A stretch of 5,066 nucleotides of DNA from an uncultured Collinsella sp. (lineage in GTDB: Bacteria > Actinomycetota > Coriobacteriia > Coriobacteriales > Coriobacteriaceae): the NCBI GenBank assembly GCA_934646865.1, contig CAKUEU010000094.1:1-5066 (forward strand), given 5' to 3'. This document shows, in pieces, positions 1 to 5,066 of this stretch. A program made the position numbers and the translations under genes. Below the pieces are notes generated by a model. It saw only the letters and a program-made list of their open reading frames with translations, had not been told where the DNA came from and did no database searches. Within the stretch, counting starts at the first letter, position 1; each line of letters starts with the position of its first letter.

Positions 1-336
1 TTTGCGAACGTCATGGCCCCCACGACGCGTCCCGAGGCCGACGCTCACTATGAGACGCATCAGCGCTATCACGACCTGCAGATCGACGTCGAGGGTCGCG
101 AGGCCTTTAAGGTCGCCACGGGCAGCCTGACGCTGGTCCAGGAGTTCGACGAGAAGGACGACTACGATCTGGTCGATTCCGACGTCTCGATCGCCGGCGA
201 TCTGGCCGACGACAAGTTTGCGCTGTTCGTTGCCGGCGAGCCTCACATGCCCACGCTCGAGTTCCCGGGCGACGGCGCGCAGCCGGTCAAGAAGATCTGC
301 TTTAAGCTGCTTGCCGACGCCTACTGGGAGGAGTAG
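1..336 (+). CDS. YhcH/YjgK/YiaL (EbgC-like) family protein, 5'-truncated by the window
   Basis: Only the C-terminal 111 residues are present. The frame is open to base 1, so the ATG at 13 is an internal Met and the true start lies outside the window. The family is usually about 150 residues, so roughly 40 are missing. Recognised from the central HQRYHDLQIDVEG segment (visible residues 20-32; family pattern H-x-x-Y-x-D-x-Q), the PHMP histidine near residue 85, and the closing VKKICFKL strand, all typical of this cupin-like, metal-binding fold. Characterised members include YhcH/NanQ (opening of cyclic sialic acid), EbgC (beta-galactosidase small subunit) and TabA, so a role in sugar anomer handling is plausible. 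The substrate cannot be read from the sequence. The gene ends TAG and is followed by a likely terminator. Its operon partners, if any, lie upstream. Family call is secure; function is inferred. Confidence 0.86.
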   Translation, partial: FANVMAPTTRPEADAHYETHQRYHDLQIDVEGREAFKVATGSLTLVQEFDEKDDYDLVDSDVSIAGDLADDKFALFVAGEPHMPTLEFPGDGAQPVKKICFKLLADAYWEE

Positions 337-392
337 CGCGCCGCTCGATTGAGCTGTGTGTTGGCGCGATTTCCTTGAGGGGGTCGCGCTTG

Positions 393-450
393 AGCCCCGT
401 TGACTGTGGTTTCCCGTTTGGGGAGCGCGGTTGGCGGGGCTTTTGTTTTT
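393..450 (+). terminator. Probable intrinsic terminator of the YhcH-family gene
   Basis: A 7-bp perfect stem (AGCCCCG at 393-399 with CGGGGCT at 435-441) is extended by wobble and Watson-Crick pairs through 404/430. The loop contains a smaller TCCC/GGGA hairpin. The right arm runs directly into TTTTGTTTTT (441-450) on the plus strand. It lies about 55 nt after the stop. The stem is long and partly wobble-paired, so this is less certain than the other two terminators in the window. Confidence 0.62.
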
Positions 451-511
451 GAACAGGGGAGTTGCCGACGGCGTGGTGCTTGGATTGACGGCGTGCCTGA
501 AAATCGGCAAC

Positions 512-534
512 AAAAAAGCCGCCCGAAGGCGGCT
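512..534 (-). terminator. Intrinsic terminator of the tRNA-Thr gene
   Basis: Read on the minus strand, AGCCGCC-TTCG-GGCGGCT forms a perfect 7-bp stem with a stable UUCG tetraloop, immediately followed by a T run (the A run at 512-517 on the plus strand). It lies 11 bases past the encoded CCA end of the tRNA, as expected for a monocistronic tRNA transcript. Confidence 0.88.
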
Positions 535-545
535 ATCTTGTGCAA

Positions 546-621
546 TGGAGCCAGCGACCGGGCTCGAACCGGTGACCCCCGCTTTACGAGAGCGGTGCTC
601 TACCAACTGAGCTACGCTGGC
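546..621 (-). tRNA. tRNA-Thr, anticodon CGT
   Basis: The minus strand folds as a complete 76-nt cloverleaf. The acceptor stem is GCCAGCG/CGCTGGC (615-621 with 550-556). The D arm contains GCTCAGTTGGTAGAGC, and the anticodon stem CCGCT/AGCGG encloses the loop CTCGTAA. The TPsiC arm has TTCGAGC. The anticodon CGT (586-588 on the plus strand) reads ACG threonine codons. The first two acceptor pairs, G1-C72 and C2-G71, agree with known threonine identity elements. The discriminator base is T and the CCA end is encoded (546-548 as TGG on the plus strand). A promoter and terminator flank it, so it is a free-standing unit. No integrase or 3'-end duplication is visible in this window. Confidence 0.97.
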
Positions 622-660
622 GGCCATGTGATGACGCAACTGAGGCGTCAACGGCTGTCT

Positions 661-689
661 ATGATACGGGACATCGCAAATCCGCGCAA
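661..689 (-). promoter_or_regulatory. Sigma-70-type promoter for tRNA-Thr
   Basis: On the minus strand, TTGCGC (684-689) and TATCAT (661-666) are separated by exactly 17 bp, a good -35/-10 match upstream of the tRNA. Transcription would start near 654, giving a leader of about 30 nt. That leader contains an inverted repeat, TGACGC/GCGTCA (632-637 and 645-650), which would form a 6-bp hairpin just ahead of the mature 5' end. Confidence 0.65.
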
Positions 690-738
690 GTGTTCTGACG
701 GCTTTTCTCACTTTAAATGCACTAATATTGGAGACGTG

Positions 739-813
739 ATGTCTTGCTCTTACGGGCCTCGAACAGAATGGGGCGGCGATGGCTCAACCCAAGATTCTTC
801 TTACACGAATTGA
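739..813 (+). CDS. Possible 24-residue leader ORF overlapping the EIIB start
   Basis: ATG at 739 is preceded by GGAG (730-733) at a 5-nt spacing, a better ribosome binding site than that of the EIIB gene. It would encode MSCSYGPRTEWGGDGSTQDS followed by SYTN and a TGA at 811-813. It overlaps the first 35 nt of the EIIB gene in a different frame, so ribosomes leaving it could re-initiate at 779. There is no homology to recognise and the reading could be chance. A candidate -10 (TAATAT, 723-728) would place the transcript start near 735, inside this ORF's binding site, which argues against translation from that promoter. Confidence 0.25.
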   Translation: MSCSYGPRTEWGGDGSTQDSSYTN

Positions 814-1261
814 CGACCGCTTTATCTATGCACAAGACATTGAGCAGTGGAATGAGGCCGTAGGCTCCAACCTTGTCCTGATCGTCAACGACGGGATTGC
901 GGCGGATTCGCGCAAGTGGGCGCCCATGAGGGTCGCGGCGCCCGAGGGCGTGTGGACACGGTTCTTCTCAGTCCAAAGGACGATTGACGTCATACATACT
1001 GCAACGCCGCGCCAATGGATCCTGATCATGGTAGCGTCGCCCGCCGATGCGCTAGCACTGGTTAAAGGCGGCGTGCCTATCACCAAGATCAGTATCGGTC
1101 ACATGCAGGCAGGGGAGGGTAAGCGTCCCGTAACGCCCGCAGTTGCCGTAGACGACGAGGATGTTGCCGCCCTCAAAGAGCTTCAAGAGCTCGGCATAGA
1201 GCTGGAAATCCGCTACCTCCCCAACTCCAACCCCGACCCCATCGACAATCTGCTCAACTGA
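779..1261 (+). CDS. Orphan mannose/sorbose-family PTS EIIB protein lacking the phospho-histidine
   Basis: A 160-residue protein of normal length for the mannose-family IIB domain (PTSIIB_sorb). Family hallmarks are the N-terminal strand and loop RIDDRFIYAQD (residues 10-20), AAPEGV (53-58), SPADALALVKGGVPI (87-101), IGHMQAGEGKR (106-116) and the terminal EDVAALKELQELGIELEIR segment. Active members read R-x-D-x-R-[LF]-I-H-G-Q-V and carry phosphate on that His. Here it is Tyr17 (TAT, 827-829), followed by Ala18 and Asp20 in place of the usual Gly and Val, so normal phosphotransfer seems impossible. No IIA, IIC or IID gene is adjacent. It may be a regulatory or binding paralogue, or a decaying copy, although the frame is intact. 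The start at 779 fits the family N-terminus, but the binding site (GGGCGG, ending 2-3 nt before ATG) is poor. Family call firm; role unknown. Confidence 0.87.
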   Translation: MAQPKILLTRIDDRFIYAQDIEQWNEAVGSNLVLIVNDGIAADSRKWAPMRVAAPEGVWTRFFSVQRTIDVIHTATPRQWILIMVASPADALALVKGGVPITKISIGHMQAGEGKRPVTPAVAVDDEDVAALKELQELGIELEIRYLPNSNPDPIDNLLN

Positions 1262-1326
1262 TCCCTTGAGGACGGAGGAAAACGGATCATTTAGCCCACA
1301 TAGAGGGGCAGTGTTGCGCCGCCTGC

Positions 1327-1480
1327 CAAAACTATGCCGGTTTACTACGGTGAATTGTCAATCGCCGAGCACGCCGAATATGTGAAAAATAAAACCGCAG
1401 GTAGACGGGGTGTTCATTTCCTAAAAACCAGCGTGTGGTCGGATATCGCGGGTTTATCGTAGTAAACAGGCATAGTTTTG
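1327..1480. repeat. Long inverted-repeat (hairpin) element, MITE- or REP-like
   Basis: Two 22-nt arms, 1328-1349 and 1458-1479, are reverse complements with a single mismatch (1339 against 1468). Both contain the words AAAACTATGCC and TTTACTACG or their complements. Pairing extends outward by one C-G pair (1327/1480) and inward, as RNA, through seven more pairs including wobbles (1350-1356 with 1451-1457). Deeper inside, CCGA and GCACGC pair with TCGG and GCGTGT. The whole 154-bp segment would therefore fold as one long hairpin. An alternative local hairpin, GGCATA/TATGCC (1469-1474, 1482-1487), overlaps the right arm. There is no convincing ORF inside and no clear target duplication. It lies between the EIIB stop and the galM terminator, and might also end EIIB transcription through the TTTTGTT at its right edge. 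Confidence 0.75.
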
Positions 1481-1524
1481 TTATGCCATCAATTCAGTAG
1501 CAGCAATAATAAGCCAAAAGAATG

Positions 1525-1560
1525 AAAAAGCGCCCGCCGGCGGTGGTGCCGGCGGGCGCT
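1525..1560 (-). terminator. Strong intrinsic terminator of galM
   Basis: A perfect 13-bp GC-rich stem (1529-1541 with 1548-1560, 6-nt loop) is followed on the minus strand by a T run (A run 1525-1529 on the plus strand). It begins 26 nt past the galM stop codon. On the plus strand the hairpin is followed by GCTGTGCG, so it should act in one direction only. Confidence 0.92.
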
Positions 1561-1586
1561 GCTGTGCGATATGTCTCGTTGCGGGC

Positions 1587-2639
1587 TTAGTGCCTCATAA
1601 AGTGGTATTCGATCACATTGCTGTAGGGGTGACCCGGGCCCACAATGCCCTGCGGGAACAGCGGCTGGTGCGGCGTGTCGGGGTACATTTCTGCCTCGAG
1701 GGCAAAGCCGGCGCCCCAGCCATAGTTGGCATCGTCCTTGGCGTGCTCGTCGCCCAGCCAGTTGCCGGTGTAGAGCTGCACGCCCGGGGCGGTGGTGTAG
1801 TAGTCCAGCTCGCGGCCGGTCCACATCTCCTCGACGTGCATCGCACGGCGCAGATTACGGCCGTACTGATAGCCATCGATGCACAGACAGTGATCGTAGC
1901 CACGGGCCTGCTTAATCTGCGGGTCGTCGGCCTCCATGCCGGGAGCGACGGGGCGCAGTTCGCGAAAGTCAAACGGTGTTCCCTCGACCGGAGCAATCTC
2001 GCCGGTGGGGATGTTCTGCTCGTCGATGGGCAGGTAGTGAGCAGCGTTGGCCACAAAGAAGTGCTCGCAGTCCATGCCGGCGTTATGGCCGGCAAGGTTA
2101 AAGTAGGTGTGGTTAGTCATGGACACGTAGGTGGCGCGGTCGCTCTCGCAGCCATACTCGATGCGAAAGACACCGGTGCGCGTCACGGTGAACACGGCCG
2201 TAAAGGTGCGGTTGCCGGGCAGGCCCAGCTCGCCATCCTCAAGCGAGGTAGTCATGCGCACGGCGTTGTGGACCTCGTCGAGCTCGGCATCCCACACGCG
2301 CTTGTGCAGGCCGTGCTCAAGATCGCTGTGCAGGTTGTTGGCACCCTCGTTGGCGGGCATATGCCAGTCTGTGCCGGCGATGGTGATCGTGGCATCCGCG
2401 GTGCGGTTGGCCACGGGGCCGATGGTCGCGCCAAAGCAGGCGGGGTTATCAAAGTAATCCTCGAGCTTATCGAAGCCCAGCACCACATCACGCACGTTGC
2501 CGGGAATGTCGGGCACATCGATACCCAGCACGGTGGCGCCATAGTCCATAATGCGAACGCAGATCTCGGGCCCGTTGAGGGTGTAACGATGAACGGGGGT
2601 ACCGCACGGCGCGGTGCCGAAAAGCTCGGAAGTGATCAT
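1587..2639 (-). CDS. galM: Aldose 1-epimerase (galactose mutarotase)
   Basis: Cytoplasmic enzyme interconverting alpha and beta anomers of galactose, glucose and related aldoses, feeding the Leloir pathway. The 350-residue length is normal. Active-site landmarks are all visible. GPVANR holds Arg79. NNLHSD holds His104 and MTNHTYFNLAG holds His177, the substrate-binding and general-acid histidines. RGYDHC holds Asp249. ALEAEMYPDTP holds Glu315, the expected catalytic base, by position in family alignments. GHPYSNVIEYHF closes the fold as usual. The ATG at 2639 is supported by AGGAA (2644-2648 on the plus strand as TTCCT) 4 nt upstream. The gene is transcribed alone, with its own terminator, and is divergent from a DeoR-family regulator that may control it. 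No galK, galT or galE is in the window. Substrate preference within the aldoses cannot be decided from sequence. Confidence 0.95.
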   Translation of the reverse strand: MITSELFGTAPCGTPVHRYTLNGPEICVRIMDYGATVLGIDVPDIPGNVRDVVLGFDKLEDYFDNPACFGATIGPVANRTADATITIAGTDWHMPANEGANNLHSDLEHGLHKRVWDAELDEVHNAVRMTTSLEDGELGLPGNRTFTAVFTVTRTGVFRIEYGCESDRATYVSMTNHTYFNLAGHNAGMDCEHFFVANAAHYLPIDEQNIPTGEIAPVEGTPFDFRELRPVAPGMEADDPQIKQARGYDHCLCIDGYQYGRNLRRAMHVEEMWTGRELDYYTTAPGVQLYTGNWLGDEHAKDDANYGWGAGFALEAEMYPDTPHQPLFPQGIVGPGHPYSNVIEYHFMRH

Positions 2640-2689
2640 TTAGTTCCTAACATCGAGGTATTCCGGACAAACTGTAGCGCGAACAAGCG

Positions 2690-2698
2690 AGATTATCA
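2690..2698 (-). promoter_or_regulatory. Extended -10 promoter for galM
   Basis: The minus strand reads TGATAATCT, an extended -10 (TGn plus TAATCT). There is no good -35 at 17-18 bp. The predicted start near 2683 gives a leader of about 44 nt before the galM ATG. Confidence 0.45.
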
Positions 2699-2784
2699 CT
2701 ACACCCCACTAAAGCAGGGGGTATTTTTCTTAAAAAAAGTAATGAAGGCGCAGTTGAAGCGTCCATTTTTGGTCCGCGCGAATC

Positions 2785-2793
2785 TGATACAAT
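2785..2793 (+). promoter_or_regulatory. Extended -10 promoter for the DeoR-family gene
   Basis: TGATACAAT combines TGn with TACAAT (five of six consensus bases). The -35 region is poor (T-rich, ATTTTT at 17 bp). Transcription would begin near 2800, about 45 nt before the chosen GTG start. Confidence 0.5.
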
Positions 2794-2833
2794 TTGTTCG
2801 TTACTGTTTGAATTGATGTACGCGTGGAACAGC

Positions 2834-2838
2834 GAGGA
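2834..2838 (+). promoter_or_regulatory. Ribosome binding site that decides the DeoR start
   Basis: GAGGA lies 6 nt before GTG 2845. The longer in-frame start, GTG 2824, has no purine-rich site upstream and would place this sequence inside the coding region. The shorter start also gives an N-terminus (MIKAERQDRV) that matches the family. Confidence 0.75.
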
Positions 2839-2844
2839 CTCATC

Positions 2845-3609
2845 GTGATTAAGGCAGAGCGACAGGATAGGGTTCGTCAGCTGCTCGAGGAGCAGGGAAC
2901 GGTCTCGGTCAAGGAGATCTCGGACGCGCTGGGCGTTTCGGACATGACGATCCGCCGCGATCTGGAGGAGCTTGCAAGCTTGGGCGAGATCGAGCGCGTG
3001 CACGGTGGAGCTCGCAGTGCACAGGGTCGCCCCCATGCCATGCTGCGCCATGAGTACTCGCACAGCGAAAAGCGCACCAAGCATGCTGAGGAAAAGCTGC
3101 AGATTGCGCGCCGTGCCGTGGAACTCATCGAGGAAGGCTCGACCATCTTTTTGGGTACGGGCACCACGGTTGAACAGATGGCCTCGATGCTGCCGGCGTG
3201 CCGTTTGCGCATCGTGACCAACTCGCTTTCGGTCTTTAATCTGCTCGAGGAGCGCGAGGACTGCGACTTGTGCCTGGTGGGCGGCATGTACCGCCGCCGC
3301 ACTGCCGCCTTTGTGGGCCCCACGGCCGAGGACACCCTGCGCGCGCTGGGGATTGACGCGGCTTTTATCGGCGCTAACGGCATTCTGGATGGTGACGTGT
3401 CAACGTCCAACATGGACGAGGGCCGCATCCAGCAGCTCGCTTTTAGCAAGGCCGACTCGCGCTATCTGATCGCCGACTCCAGCAAGATCGGCAAGCGCGA
3501 CTTCTACACCTTCTGTCGCCTGGACAGCCTGGACGCCGTGGTATGCGAGCCGAGCATCTCGGCAGAAGACCGCGCCGCCATCGAAGAACATACGCAGATC
3601 ATCTGCTAA
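2845..3609 (+). CDS. DeoR/GlpR-family transcriptional regulator
   Basis: A 254-residue repressor-type protein of normal family length. Residues 3-57 form the DeoR winged helix-turn-helix. VSVKEISDALGVSDMTIRRD (20-39) holds the recognition helix and ERVHGGA (50-56) the wing. The rest is the DeoRC sugar-phosphate sensor: FLGTGTTVEQ (102-111) as the phosphate-binding loop, IVTNSL (123-128), LVGGMYRR (144-151), FIGANGI (174-180), DSSKIGKRDF (211-220). The family binds phosphorylated sugars, usually releasing operator DNA. The specific ligand here is unknown. It is divergent from galM and shares TTGTTCG-type motifs with it, so galM and self-regulation are the natural guesses. GTG 2845 is preferred over GTG 2824 because of its ribosome binding site. 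The stop codon abuts that of the convergent downstream gene, with no terminator between them. Confidence 0.93.
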   Translation: MIKAERQDRVRQLLEEQGTVSVKEISDALGVSDMTIRRDLEELASLGEIERVHGGARSAQGRPHAMLRHEYSHSEKRTKHAEEKLQIARRAVELIEEGSTIFLGTGTTVEQMASMLPACRLRIVTNSLSVFNLLEEREDCDLCLVGGMYRRRTAAFVGPTAEDTLRALGIDAAFIGANGILDGDVSTSNMDEGRIQQLAFSKADSRYLIADSSKIGKRDFYTFCRLDSLDAVVCEPSISAEDRAAIEEHTQIIC

Positions 3610-4866
3610 CTAGCGCAGCAGGCGATACTTCTGCCCCCTGCCGGTGCCTTCAACTGTCGCCAGGCCTGTCTCAACGAGTTTTTTGAGGATGCGAAGCAGC
3701 TTCGAGCGGCTAAAGGTAACTTTGGCCGCAAGCTCGCTTGTCGATTGAGGGTGTACTCCACTCAGCAGTCCGAATACGGTAAGTTCGTCGCCTTCGAGCC
3801 CGGGGTTATCCATGAGTAGGGGAAGCGTGACCACAATGGCGTTATCCGATACTTGAAAACGAGGCTTTTTGATGCTGTCTTTATAGGTGTCTCGAATTCG
3901 CATAATGCCCGTTCCGAATGCCTCGATAAGGCCTAGGCGCAAAAAGACTTCGGCAAGAATACGATTGCGTCTAACGGACAGCATGTCGGACAGGTATTCA
4001 TCGACAGTCATGCTTGCTGGCAAGCCGCCGGGCGAGGTAACTTCCACGCGGTCGTCGAACATCGAGATGCGAATGTGCGCGGGTACATCCCAAGTCCTGT
4101 GAACGATTGCATTGGTAATGGCCTCGCGGAATGCTTCGAGCGGAATGAGCTCCTTGCGGACCCGCTCCATTCCCTTGATCTCTTCGTAGCAGTACTGAGT
4201 TTCAAATAGTTCAAGAGCGCCGTCAATCTCCGTTAAAACCGATGCATGTTCGAGAGTTTTGCGCTGCTTAATGAGGTTGATGGTGTTGCCAAACACCGCC
4301 ATGTCGATACCTGGGAAATCGTTCTCGTCCGCGAGCAGTTCTGCCGCGTTGTTGTAGGTTCCGGTCTCATCGAGCAGGCCGAGGGTTTTGAGAGTATCGG
4401 TTGTGAATGACTGAAGTGAGAGCTTTGCTTTTAGGCGATTCTCTAAAACGGTGAAAGATAGATCTTGCTTGCTTGCCGGGAGCTGTTCAAAGGAGAGGTT
4501 TTGACCCTCGAGTACAAGACGCGAAAGGCCTAGGGTATCAACTGGTATGGTCGCGGTGTCATTGCGCTTGTATGCCTTCGAGCGGTATAGGTAAGGCTTC
4601 GACCTGCCGGGAAAGACCGTAAGCTCTACCGTTGCATCGGGCTCGTTGATTTTTAAGGAGTAATCAGGCTGGGGGATGATCGAATCGTTAATCTTGTTTT
4701 CGATATCCAGGCAGGTCTGCTTGGGGTCATCGAGGCCAACGGTTTCTCCGTTGTCGTTAATTCCAAATAGAACGCGTCCTCCCGTGCTGTTCGCATAAGC
4801 GGAGACGGTTTTAAGGAACGAATTGGTGACGCATTCCTTGAATTCAAGATCTTTGGATTCTTGCAT
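3610..4866 (-). CDS. AlbA_2 / GHKL-type ATPase / winged-helix regulator
   Basis: A 418-residue cytoplasmic protein of the group often annotated as ATP-binding or RecG-related putative transcriptional regulators. Residues 3-110 are an AlbA_2 (Schlafen-type) domain: ESKDLEFKE (3-11), TVSAYANSTGGRVLFGINDN (20-39), VGL (43-45) and YLYRSKAYKRND. Residues 240-340 match HATPase_c_4, with the N-box-like REAITNAIVHR (247-257), VTSPGGLP (276-283) and EAFGTGIMRI (315-324). Residues 361-418 form a winged helix, with TSELAAKVTFSRSKLLRILK as the helix-turn-helix. ATG 4866 has GGAG 7 nt upstream. Codon use is visibly more AT-rich than in galM or deoR, suggesting transfer. A large repeat array lies upstream, likely its own operator. 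Members are suspected regulators, and AlbA_2 also occurs in defence proteins; the actual role is unknown. Confidence 0.9.
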   Translation of the reverse strand: MQESKDLEFKECVTNSFLKTVSAYANSTGGRVLFGINDNGETVGLDDPKQTCLDIENKINDSIIPQPDYSLKINEPDATVELTVFPGRSKPYLYRSKAYKRNDTATIPVDTLGLSRLVLEGQNLSFEQLPASKQDLSFTVLENRLKAKLSLQSFTTDTLKTLGLLDETGTYNNAAELLADENDFPGIDMAVFGNTINLIKQRKTLEHASVLTEIDGALELFETQYCYEEIKGMERVRKELIPLEAFREAITNAIVHRTWDVPAHIRISMFDDRVEVTSPGGLPASMTVDEYLSDMLSVRRNRILAEVFLRLGLIEAFGTGIMRIRDTYKDSIKKPRFQVSDNAIVVTLPLLMDNPGLEGDELTVFGLLSGVHPQSTSELAAKVTFSRSKLLRILKKLVETGLATVEGTGRGQKYRLLR

Positions 4867-4891
4867 CGTGTTGCTCCGTTTCGCCTCAATT

Positions 4892-4939
4892 TGACGTGAG
4901 AAATGACACGTAAAATTTTACACGTCATTTTGCACGTCA
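4892..4939. repeat. First 48-bp dyad of TGACRYG boxes upstream of the AlbA_2 gene
   Basis: Two 24-nt modules face each other (4892-4915 plus, 4916-4939 minus) and agree at 20 of 24 positions. Each module has two TGAC boxes 12 bp apart: TGACGTG 4892 and TGACACG 4904 on the plus strand, then CACGTCA 4921 and 4933 as their mirror images. The symmetry axis is exactly between 4915 and 4916, in AAAATTTT. It sits 25 bp before the start codon, covering the region where a promoter and leader should lie. Probable protein-binding operator. Confidence 0.8.
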
Positions 4940-4957
4940 AAAATATGACAGAAAAAA

Positions 4958-5006
4958 ATTTGCGCGTCATTTTACGTGTCAACGTGACACGAAATGACGC
5001 GCAAAT
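4958..5006. repeat. Second dyad of the same modules, opposite polarity
   Basis: Modules three and four (4958-4981 minus, 4985-5006 plus) are inverted around ACG (4982-4984) and match perfectly apart from two bases missing from the right arm. Boxes are CGCGTCA 4963, CGTGTCA 4975, TGACACG 4985 and TGACGCG 4995. Here the TGAC ends point towards the centre, the reverse of the first dyad. A TTGACA -35-like hexamer on the minus strand (4977-4982) lies at the centre, so binding here could block transcription of the AlbA_2 gene. No clear -10 is paired with it. Confidence 0.8.
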
Positions 5007-5066
5007 AGGGATTCAGGCGCGCTCGGAAGATTGACGGAGTTTGTAGGCCCGTGGATTGGTTGAGTC

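Larger units (their letters stand above)
2664..2811. promoter_or_regulatory. Candidate DeoR operators in the galM-deoR divergent region
   Basis: TTGTTCG occurs on the plus strand at 2794-2800, directly after the deoR -10, and its reverse complement CGAACAA at 2680-2686, three bases after the galM -10. Each would cover a transcription start. Each has a weaker second copy further downstream: CGGACAA at 2664-2670 and CTGTTTG at 2804-2810. The half-site resembles the TGTTCG core of the E. coli GlpR operator, another DeoR-family site. The arrangement suggests coordinate repression of both genes, possibly by looping across about 107 bp. This is inferred from motif placement only. Confidence 0.38.

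Noticed and set aside
546..621. tRNA-Thr as an integration (att) site
   Set aside because: No integrase gene and no repeat of the tRNA 3' end is visible in the window.
723..728. TAATAT as the -10 of an EIIB promoter
   Set aside because: No acceptable -35 at 16-18 bp and no TGn extension; it is kept only as a remark in the gene entries.
400..738. Coding frame running through the terminator and tRNA
   Set aside because: It crosses the tRNA antisense and two terminators and has no family features; only its last 24 codons, with their own binding site, merit mention.
1259..1289. TGATCC/GGATCA inverted repeat as the EIIB terminator
   Set aside because: The loop is long (19 nt), the stem is short and only TTT follows; too weak to call.
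2703..2722. Hairpin ACCCC/GGGGT followed by T5 as a plus-strand terminator
   Set aside because: Only 5 bp of stem with a 10-nt loop, and no plus-strand transcript should arrive there, since galM is on the other strand.
1590..2816. A 408-codon plus-strand frame opposite galM, longer than galM itself
   Set aside because: It is the antisense of a clear galM with all active-site motifs, is rich in Val/Gly/His from mirrored codons, and matches no family I recognise. High-GC genes often leave such open frames.
4892..5006. CRISPR-like array
   Set aside because: The repeats alternate in orientation and adjoin without 25-40 nt unique spacers; no cas genes are present. It reads as operator dyads.

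Overview
The window looks like chromosomal DNA from a high-GC gut actinobacterium. Collinsella or a close coriobacterial relative is my best guess. This rests on codon use, on sugar-handling genes standing alone with their own terminators, and on the general look of the proteins; no taxonomic marker is present.

Layout, left to right. (1) 1-336 is the 3' end of a YhcH/YiaL/EbgC-family gene (+), followed by a probable terminator. (2) 512-689 is a complete tRNA-Thr(CGT) unit on the minus strand with promoter, encoded CCA and a strong terminator. (3) 779-1261 is a lone mannose-family PTS EIIB protein (+) whose phosphorylatable histidine position carries tyrosine. A short leader reading frame with a better ribosome binding site overlaps its start. 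(4) 1262-1586 has no gene. It holds a weak inverted repeat (TGATCC/GGATCA, 1259-1289), a long hairpin element with 22-nt arms (1327-1480), and the galM terminator. (5) 1587-2639 is galM (aldose 1-epimerase, minus), divergent from (6) a DeoR-family repressor, 2845-3609 (+). Their shared intergenic region carries an extended -10 promoter in each direction, with TTGTTCG-like motifs placed near-symmetrically over both predicted transcription starts. (7) 3610-4866 is a lower-GC minus-strand gene for an AlbA_2 + GHKL-type ATPase + winged-helix regulator. Its stop codon directly abuts the deoR stop. (8) 4892-5006, upstream of that gene, is a dense array of four 24-nt modules in two large dyads, each module carrying two TGACRYG boxes. 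I see nothing recognisable in 5007-5066.

How the parts may work together. The DeoR regulator probably senses a sugar phosphate and may control both itself and galM through the shared motifs. YhcH-family proteins and GalM can both act on sugar anomers, and EIIB belongs to sugar uptake, so the theme is carbohydrate use, although these genes do not form one operon. The AlbA_2/ATPase gene looks like an acquired, self-regulated unit. The array in front of it and the histidine-less EIIB are the two most unusual things here.
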